Assembly: GCA_046538735.1 (NCBI GenBank) | Contig: JBKHII010000005.1 | Span: 1 to 64,000 of the forward strand | DNA length: 64,000 nucleotides | Direction of reading: 5' to 3' | Origin: SLST01 sp046538735 | Lineage (GTDB): Bacteria > Spirochaetota > Spirochaetia > DSM-27196 > SLST01 | In this document: piece by piece, positions 59,445-64,000 of the stretch | How the letters are laid out: every line of letters begins with the position of its first letter | Position numbering within the stretch: the first letter of the stretch is position 1 | Translations under genes and position numbers: made by a program | Notes under the pieces: generated by a model | Databases searched by the model: none | What the model was told of the DNA's origin: nothing | The model's input: only the letters and a program-made list of their open reading frames with translations

Positions 59445-61130
59445 CTAGTCGGCCTCGGTATTATCCTCATCCTCTTCGATTATTTCAACATTGTCCGAGA
59501 TGATTGCCTGAATGGCGGCGACGTCATCTTCGGTGATACCCTCGAGACCGCGGAGCTTGTTCTCCGGCATGTCGAGGAGATCGAGTATGTCGTTGATACC
59601 GGCCTCGTTGAGGATGCCCACGACACGATCGCTGATTCCCGGAAGCTCGGAGATCAATGTGATCTCCTCCTCTTCGTCTTCGGGCTCCTCGACTTCTTCG
59701 GCGTCCGCCTCCGCTTCTTCGAGAGCTTCTTCCGGTTCTCCGTCTTCCGGCTCCTCGCCTTCCGTGTACTCCGTCTCGGAGTACTCTTCCTCCGAGTACT
59801 CTTCGTCGTACTCCTCGGCGGTCTCCTCGGTCTCGATGATCTCCACGTTTTCCGCGATGATCTTCTTGAGCAAGGTGACGTCGTCCGCGCTGAGCGCCTC
59901 GATCCCCTCGAGCTCGTCGTCCGCGAGGTCCACGAGGTCCTCGATGTACTCGTAGCCGGCGCCCTCGAGCGCGGAGACGATGTGCGGCGTAATGTCCGGC
60001 AACTCGGAGATGCGCGATATCTCGTCCGCTTCTTCGGGCAACTCGCCGAAGAGCGCGCTCACCGCGCGTTTCGTCTCGGCGCTCAGATCCATCTCGGCGA
60101 ACTGCTCTTGGGTTTTGACGTCGATGCTCCAGTCCGCGAGCCGATTGGCGAGCCGGACGTTCAGTCCTTGTTTGCCGATCGCGAGCGAGAGCTGACCTTC
60201 GGGAACGACCGCGAGCGCCTGCCGCTTCGCCTCGTCGAGAACCACGACGTGGCTGACTTCTGCGGGCGAGAGCGCGTTGCGGATGAACTCGCGCGGATCG
60301 TTGTCGTACTTCAGGACGTCAATCTTTTCGCCCTCGAGTTCGCGTACGATGCCCTGGATGCGAACGCCGCGCAGACCAACGCACGCGCCGACCGGATCCA
60401 CGTCCTCTCGGTTCGAGTAGACCGCGATCTTCGTGCGGTATCCCGGCTCGCGAACGATCTTGAAGATCTCGACCGTCTGGTCGTAGACCTCCGGAACCTC
60501 GAGCTCGAAGATTCGCTTCACGAACTCGGTATGAGTGCGCGTGAGCACGATCTGCAGGCCGTTCGGGTTCTTGTTGACCTCGTAGATCATCGCCTTGATC
60601 CGATCGTTCGGCCGGTAGACCTCGCGCGGACTCTGATATCGCTTGGGGAGAATGCCCTCCGTCTTCCCAAGGTCCACGAAGATGTTGCCGTTTCGCTCCC
60701 GCTGGTAGTAGCCGATGATCATCTCACCGACCTTGTCCTTGAACTCGCTGTAGAGCGTGTCTTTCTTGATTTCACGCAGCGTCTGGCGCGCCTTCTGCTT
60801 CGCGCTCTGTACCGCAACCCGATCGAACTCGTTCGGGTTGATCTCGATCAGGAGCTCGTCGCCCAGCTCACACTCGTCGTTGTACGCGAGCGCCTCGTCC
60901 AGTGAGATCTCGCTCACCGGATCGTAGACGTCTTCCACGATCTTGCGCTGCGCGTAGAGTGTGACGTCCGCCCCTTCATCGCTGAAGCGGACCACGGCGT
61001 TATCCGCAGTTCCGTACTTTCTCTTGTACGCGGCGAGGAGGAACTCTTCGATTGTGCGACGAACGAGATCTTCGCTGATCCCGTTGTCCTGAACGAGCAA
61101 CCGGATGGCATCGCCCAATTGATTCGACAT
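59445..61130 (-). CDS. nusA: Transcription termination/antitermination factor NusA
   Basis: 561 residues from the ATG at 61130; upstream in-frame codons to 61265 overlap rimP. N-terminal domain (LVRRTIEEFLLAAYKRKYG), S1 domain (QRERNGNIFVDLGKTEGILP), two KH domains (GACVGLRGVRIQGIVRELEGEKIDVL; LSLAIGKQGLNVRLANRL). After residue ~385 come two helix-hairpin-helix modules (LPDITPHIVSALEGAGYEYIEDL...ADDV and LPGISDRVVGILNEAGINDILDL), separated by a ~60-residue Glu/Tyr-rich acidic linker (residues ~470-520). It binds RNA polymerase and pauses or terminates it. Autoregulation through the leader terminator is proposed in the findings. Confidence 0.97.
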   Translation of the reverse strand: MSNQLGDAIRLLVQDNGISEDLVRRTIEEFLLAAYKRKYGTADNAVVRFSDEGADVTLYAQRKIVEDVYDPVSEISLDEALAYNDECELGDELLIEINPNEFDRVAVQSAKQKARQTLREIKKDTLYSEFKDKVGEMIIGYYQRERNGNIFVDLGKTEGILPKRYQSPREVYRPNDRIKAMIYEVNKNPNGLQIVLTRTHTEFVKRIFELEVPEVYDQTVEIFKIVREPGYRTKIAVYSNREDVDPVGACVGLRGVRIQGIVRELEGEKIDVLKYDNDPREFIRNALSPAEVSHVVVLDEAKRQALAVVPEGQLSLAIGKQGLNVRLANRLADWSIDVKTQEQFAEMDLSAETKRAVSALFGELPEEADEISRISELPDITPHIVSALEGAGYEYIEDLVDLADDELEGIEALSADDVTLLKKIIAENVEIIETEETAEEYDEEYSEEEYSETEYTEGEEPEDGEPEEALEEAEADAEEVEEPEDEEEEITLISELPGISDRVVGILNEAGINDILDLLDMPENKLRGLEGITEDDVAAIQAIISDNVEIIEEDEDNTEAD

Positions 61131-61135
61131 TGGTC

Positions 61136-61588
61136 TTACCTGACCTCCTGTGTATGGTCCAGTTTGGCCTTCTGTATCTCCGCGTAGGGGATCCTGCGGA
61201 CCCCTTCCTCGGTTTCGATCTCCACAGCTTCGTCGTCGGCGGCGCCCACGACACCCCCGAGCCATTCATCCGTCTTCCGCTCGAGTATCTTCACGCCCCT
61301 TCCATGGAAGACCGCGAACTCGCTGTTGTCCTTGATGGTGCGGTCGATGCCGGGACTCGCCACCTGGAGCGCGACGTCCCGATCGTCCAGAAGAAGCTCA
61401 AGACGAGGCAGAACGGTCTTGTGGACCTCGGCAATATCGTTGATCCCAACTCCCTCCGGCCGATAGATTACCAGATTGGCGTGGGTACGTCCCTTCACAA
61501 CGCTTGTGTGAAGCTCAACGATTCTGAACCCTGCGCCTCGAACGATCTCGTCGAGCTGCTCGCGCAAGGCGCCTGTCGCCTCCGACAC
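61136..61588 (-). CDS. rimP: Ribosome maturation factor RimP
   Basis: 150 residues, GTG at 61586-61588 with a strong AGGAGGGG Shine-Dalgarno. 30S assembly factor. N-terminal alpha-beta domain (RIVELHTSVVKGRTHANLVIYRPEGVGINDIAEVHKTVLPRLEL) and the SH3-like C-terminal half (VASPGIDRTIKDNSEFAVFHGRGVKIL). It is the first gene of the operon; the nusA start follows 5 bases after the stop. Confidence 0.95.
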   Translation of the reverse strand: MSEATGALREQLDEIVRGAGFRIVELHTSVVKGRTHANLVIYRPEGVGINDIAEVHKTVLPRLELLLDDRDVALQVASPGIDRTIKDNSEFAVFHGRGVKILERKTDEWLGGVVGAADDEAVEIETEEGVRRIPYAEIQKAKLDHTQEVR

Positions 61589-61608
61589 GTCCCCTCCTAC
61601 CCGAATAC

Positions 61609-61634
61609 AAAAAAAGAGTCGGTGGCCGACTCTT
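61609..61634 (-). terminator. Intrinsic terminator / candidate rimP-nusA leader attenuator
   Basis: On the minus strand AAGAGTCGG, loop CCA, CCGACTCTT, then an uninterrupted T-run (complement of the A-run at 61609-61615). It follows the methyltransferase stop by ~50 bases, so it can end that operon. It also lies between the proposed rimP promoter (61659-61688) and the rimP start, with the ribosome binding site just beyond, so it may attenuate nusA-operon transcription. Confidence 0.9.
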
Positions 61635-61658
61635 CCTCGGGAAGACGTAGTTGACTAC

Positions 61659-61688
61659 ACAGTACCAATACGGGCTCGCCAATGTCAA
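61659..61688 (-). promoter_or_regulatory. Candidate promoter of the rimP-nusA-infB superoperon
   Basis: TTGACA (minus strand, 61683-61688; exact -35 consensus, overlapping the upstream gene's stop), 18-base spacer ending in TGG (extended -10), TACTGT (61659-61664). Expected +1 near 61652, leader ~64 nt that includes the terminator hairpin. Confidence 0.6.
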
Positions 61689-62911
61689 CGCTTGCGGCGA
61701 AGCAACGACGCGCGAAATCCGTGCATTCTGCGCTCGGCGATCTCCTTGAACGCGCCGCGAGCCTCACGCATCAGCCTGCTCACGCTCGTGCTGCGCGAGA
61801 TCGCGAGCAGCTTCCCCGAATCGTCGAGCAGCGCGTCCGCGGTGTGGACGATCTCCTCGCTCCACCGGGAGCCGGGCGTGGGATCGTCGTCCACGACGAA
61901 CCAGTCGAAGTCGCGGGAAGGATACAGGTCGACGATTGACGCGGGGGTTGGGACCGCCTTCACCTCCGTCTCCTCCGCACCGTTCGAACGGGCGTTGCAC
62001 TGCGTCGCGCGCAGCGCGAGCACGTCGCGATCGGTCGCGACCAGCCGGGTCCGCGCGTTCGAGACCTGCGCGAGCCCGACCGCCAGATGTCCCTGGCCGC
62101 ATCCGTAGAGCAGCACCGATCCGCCCACCCGGTTCGCCCGCAGGAGATCGAAGGCGAGCGCGGTCCGAAAGCTCAAGCCGTCGAACTCGGGAAGGTTGTA
62201 CACCGTCTGCATCTCGTACGGACCGGCCGGTCCCGTGAAACCCGCAGTGGTGCGAACGTATTCCCGAGGCAGCGCGACCGGGGCGTCCGGTGCATCCGCC
62301 GCCGTCGGCGGGACGGCGCATCGAAACACGACCGCCGCATGGTTCGCCGTGCGCGCCTCCGCGACGGTTGCGGCCCCGATCTCGGAGAGCGTCTTCGCGA
62401 GGAATGCTGCGAGCGGCTTCACGATCACGACGGCGGCCGTTCCGTCGGAGAGGCTCGCGCGACGCGCGAGCCCGCTCAGGAGGGAGCGCAGCACAGGGTC
62501 GCCGGCCTTGGCCGGCACGTTGGAGACGACGAGCTCGCGCCCGGAACTCGTGCAGTCGGGAACACCGAGTGTCGCGTCGGCCTGCACCTTCTCGAGGCCG
62601 TTCAGCCTCGCGTTTCGCCCGGTGAACGCGACCGCGCGCGCGTCTCGGTCGTACGCCTCGAGCGGGAGCTCGGCGCTGCCCGCGAGCGCGATTCCGAGCG
62701 TACCGGTCCCGCACCCTACGTCCACGATCCGATCGAAGCGGGCTAAGTCGGTTTCCTCGGCGAGCACCGAGAGCAGGAGGTGCGTTCCTCCGTCCACGCC
62801 CGCGCTCGAGAAGAGCGACTGGGAGAGGTCGAACCGGAAGCTGTGCTTCCGGTAGCGGTAGTCGACGCGCCGAAAGACGAGCGAGTCCAGATAGTCGTTG
62901 GCGTGCGCCAT
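61685..62911 (-). CDS. Two-domain class I SAM-dependent methyltransferase (RsmC/RlmG-like)
   Basis: 408 residues from the ATG at 62911. Two SAM-binding Rossmann motifs: DVGCGTGTLGIALAG (about residues 64-78) and LLYGCGQGHLAVGLAQ (~263-278), suggesting a tandem methyltransferase layout as in RsmC/RlmG rRNA guanine methyltransferases, in which one domain is normally degenerate. Here both glycine loops look plausible. The catalytic NPP(F/Y) motif of RsmC is not obvious; VVSNVPAKAG in the first domain may stand in for it. The -10-like TATCCT is exactly six bases before the ATG (TTCACT 17 bases upstream), a leaderless arrangement. It lies 59 bases after comF and ends in the intrinsic terminator. 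Confidence 0.82.
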   Translation of the reverse strand: MAHANDYLDSLVFRRVDYRYRKHSFRFDLSQSLFSSAGVDGGTHLLLSVLAEETDLARFDRIVDVGCGTGTLGIALAGSAELPLEAYDRDARAVAFTGRNARLNGLEKVQADATLGVPDCTSSGRELVVSNVPAKAGDPVLRSLLSGLARRASLSDGTAAVVIVKPLAAFLAKTLSEIGAATVAEARTANHAAVVFRCAVPPTAADAPDAPVALPREYVRTTAGFTGPAGPYEMQTVYNLPEFDGLSFRTALAFDLLRANRVGGSVLLYGCGQGHLAVGLAQVSNARTRLVATDRDVLALRATQCNARSNGAEETEVKAVPTPASIVDLYPSRDFDWFVVDDDPTPGSRWSEEIVHTADALLDDSGKLLAISRSTSVSRLMREARGAFKEIAERRMHGFRASLLRRKR

Positions 62912-62917
62912 ACCGGT

Positions 62918-62946
62918 AGGATACGACCGGTCGCGGCGGGAGTGAA
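62918..62946 (-). promoter_or_regulatory. Promoter of the methyltransferase gene, leaderless geometry
   Basis: TTCACT (62941-62946), 17-base spacer, TATCCT (62918-62923) on the minus strand and six bases to the ATG at 62911. Confidence 0.55.
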
Positions 62947-62970
62947 CCGATTCCGCGGTGGAGGGGGCGG

Positions 62971-63681
62971 TCAGTATTCGATCGCGAACGTTACCACGAT
63001 GACTTGCGCTGCCCCGGCCTGCTTGAGTCTCCTCGCGCACGCGTCCGCGGTCGTTCCGGTGGTGAGCACGTCGTCCACGACCACGACGGGCGCCGTTCCG
63101 ATAGACGCTCCGGTGAGGCGCACCGCGTTGCGCAGGTTCTCGCGGCGAGCCTCGTAGGAGAGTGACTTCTGCGAGCGGGAGCGTGCGAGGCGGAGCGCTC
63201 GAGCGACCGGATAGCCGGTGAGCGTCGCAATGTGCCGCGCGAGGAGCTCCGCGCCGGAGAATCCCCGCCGCCGAACGGTCGCGGGACGAGAGGGCGCCGG
63301 GACGAGCATTGACCCGGGCTTGGCGCTCGCGGCGACCAGGGGCGCCATCAACGCTGCCATTTCGCGGGCGAGACTCACGTGACGGCCGAACTTGAAGCGC
63401 TGCACCACCAACGCTGCCGTGGCGTCGTACCGCGTGGCTGCGACGGCTCGGTCGAAGGCGAACGACTCGCGCCTGCACCGCTCGCAGACCGTGATCTCGC
63501 GCGGGAGCGGGATGCTGCACTTCGAGCACCGGTTGGGATGATGAGCCGGGGCGCACGCCGCCCGGCAACGCGGGCAGAGCTCGCCTGCGTGCGCGAGCTC
63601 GTGCAACGGGCGCGAGCCGTACCGGTAGCGTTTGCCGCACACGAGACAGCTCGGGGGTGCGAGGAGATCGAGCATCGTCAC
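62971..63681 (-). CDS. comF: ComF family phosphoribosyltransferase-like protein
   Basis: 236 residues with a GTG at 63681; an ATG two codons downstream (63675) is equally plausible. An N-terminal zinc-finger part has Cys pairs (CLVCGKRY, LCPRCRA, CSKCSI, CERC) and the C-terminal phosphoribosyltransferase domain carries VVVVDDVLTTGTTADACARRL, the PRPP loop, plus PAPSRPATVRRRGFSGAELLAR. In competent bacteria ComF acts in uptake of single-stranded DNA. Diverges from the lycopene-cyclase-like gene with 83 bases between them. No Shine-Dalgarno at either start. Confidence 0.92.
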   Translation of the reverse strand: MTMLDLLAPPSCLVCGKRYRYGSRPLHELAHAGELCPRCRAACAPAHHPNRCSKCSIPLPREITVCERCRRESFAFDRAVAATRYDATAALVVQRFKFGRHVSLAREMAALMAPLVAASAKPGSMLVPAPSRPATVRRRGFSGAELLARHIATLTGYPVARALRLARSRSQKSLSYEARRENLRNAVRLTGASIGTAPVVVVDDVLTTGTTADACARRLKQAGAAQVIVVTFAIEY

Positions 63682-63764
63682 GGAAGAACCAACCGCGGCT
63701 TCACGATTCGTGCATCACTTCGATTGCCCGCTGCCGAATCGGGATGCTACCTTCTCCTCAAGGC

Positions 63765-64000
63765 ATGCAGAAGTACGACTTCGTAATGGCCGGCGGCGGA
63801 ATGGCCGGATTGAGTCTCGCGCACGCGCTCGTGACCGGTCCGTTTCGCGACAGCGCGATTCTCATCGTGGATCCCGAGACCAAGGGAGAGAACGATCGGA
63901 CGTGGTGCTACTGGTCGGCGGCTCCCGAACGCTTCGACCGGATCGCTTCCGAGTCGTGGTCTCGCCTCCGCTTCGCGTCGCACGAATGGATCCACGATTT
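63765..64000 (+). CDS. Partial lycopene cyclase-like flavoprotein (3' end outside window)
   Basis: 78 codons before the window ends. The N-terminus reads YDFVMAGGGMAGLSLAHALV, a GxGxxG dinucleotide-binding fold, followed by IVDPETKGENDRTWCYW, typical of the CrtY-type lycopene beta-cyclases. These use a reduced flavin to close beta-ionone rings in carotenoid synthesis. A weak TTGCCC/TACCTT promoter pair lies at 63724-63753. The rest of the gene is needed to rule out related flavoprotein cyclases. Carotenoids are known in some pigmented free-living spirochaetes. Confidence 0.75.
   Translation, partial: MQKYDFVMAGGGMAGLSLAHALVTGPFRDSAILIVDPETKGENDRTWCYWSAAPERFDRIASESWSRLRFASHEWIHD

Overview
The window is a gene-dense, high-G+C (about 60% by eye) chromosomal segment, most likely from a free-living spirochaete of the Spirochaetales. 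The case for this is lineage-type architecture. There is a ~901-residue GreA with a giant N-terminal extension. A rimP-nusA-infB-rbfA-truB-ribF-rpsO-pnp block runs on into dut-lptF-lptG-tgt-murJ, an order I recall from Borrelia and Treponema. The prs and rodA products are elongated, and many TPR/HEAT envelope proteins are present. LptF/LptG, an OmpA-type protein and a possible carotenoid gene point to an outer-membrane-bearing, perhaps pigmented relative of the alkaline or saline Spirochaeta group. I see no insertion sequence, prophage, CRISPR array or foreign-looking island. No gap without a gene or RNA exceeds about 200 bases.

Layout: 1-4.9 kb holds a partial gene of unknown function, then (minus strand) a HAD-SPFH-HIT cluster diverging from a membrane protein and map. 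4.9-6.8 kb is a tRNA-Thr/tRNA-Tyr unit that appears to run directly into ykgJ-like, MBL-fold and small-protein genes. 6.8-10.8 kb encodes a 1340-residue outer-membrane-type repeat protein with an OmpA C-terminus. 10.8-15.9 kb is dnaG-rpoD-zinc-ribbon protein-rnpB. 15.9-22.5 kb is a TPR gene plus the rod-shape operon mreB-mreC-mreD-mrdA-rodA. 22.5-35.0 kb (minus strand) is mazG, a CHASE2-cyclase/lipoprotein/membrane-protein group with a sigma54-type activator, then rpsA-cmk-rluB-scpB-scpA-recA read backwards from recA. 35.1-37 kb holds a secreted protein and prs. 37-41.3 kb (minus strand) is rpe, three envelope proteins and dtd. 41.4-45.1 kb is a TPR gene and greA. 45.1-61.6 kb (minus strand) is the rimP/nusA superoperon ending in a HEAT-repeat protein. 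61.7-63.7 kb (minus strand) is comF and a two-domain methyltransferase. The right edge cuts a lycopene-cyclase-like gene.

The most interesting signals are regulatory. Several transcription-unit-first genes (HAD gene, the divergent membrane protein, mazG, prs, the methyltransferase, and almost rpe) have a -10-like hexamer of TAnnnT form exactly 6-7 nt before the start codon and no convincing Shine-Dalgarno sequence. This is the geometry of leaderless mRNAs. In contrast, recA, greA, rodA, mreB, pnp and rimP carry strong purine-rich Shine-Dalgarno sites. The rimP-nusA operon has a good promoter followed, before rimP, by an intrinsic terminator: a candidate NusA-responsive attenuator. A ykgJ-like mRNA may begin at the processed 3' end of a tRNA, and rnpB starts about 15 nt after a gene with a hyper-acidic tail and shows no promoter of its own.
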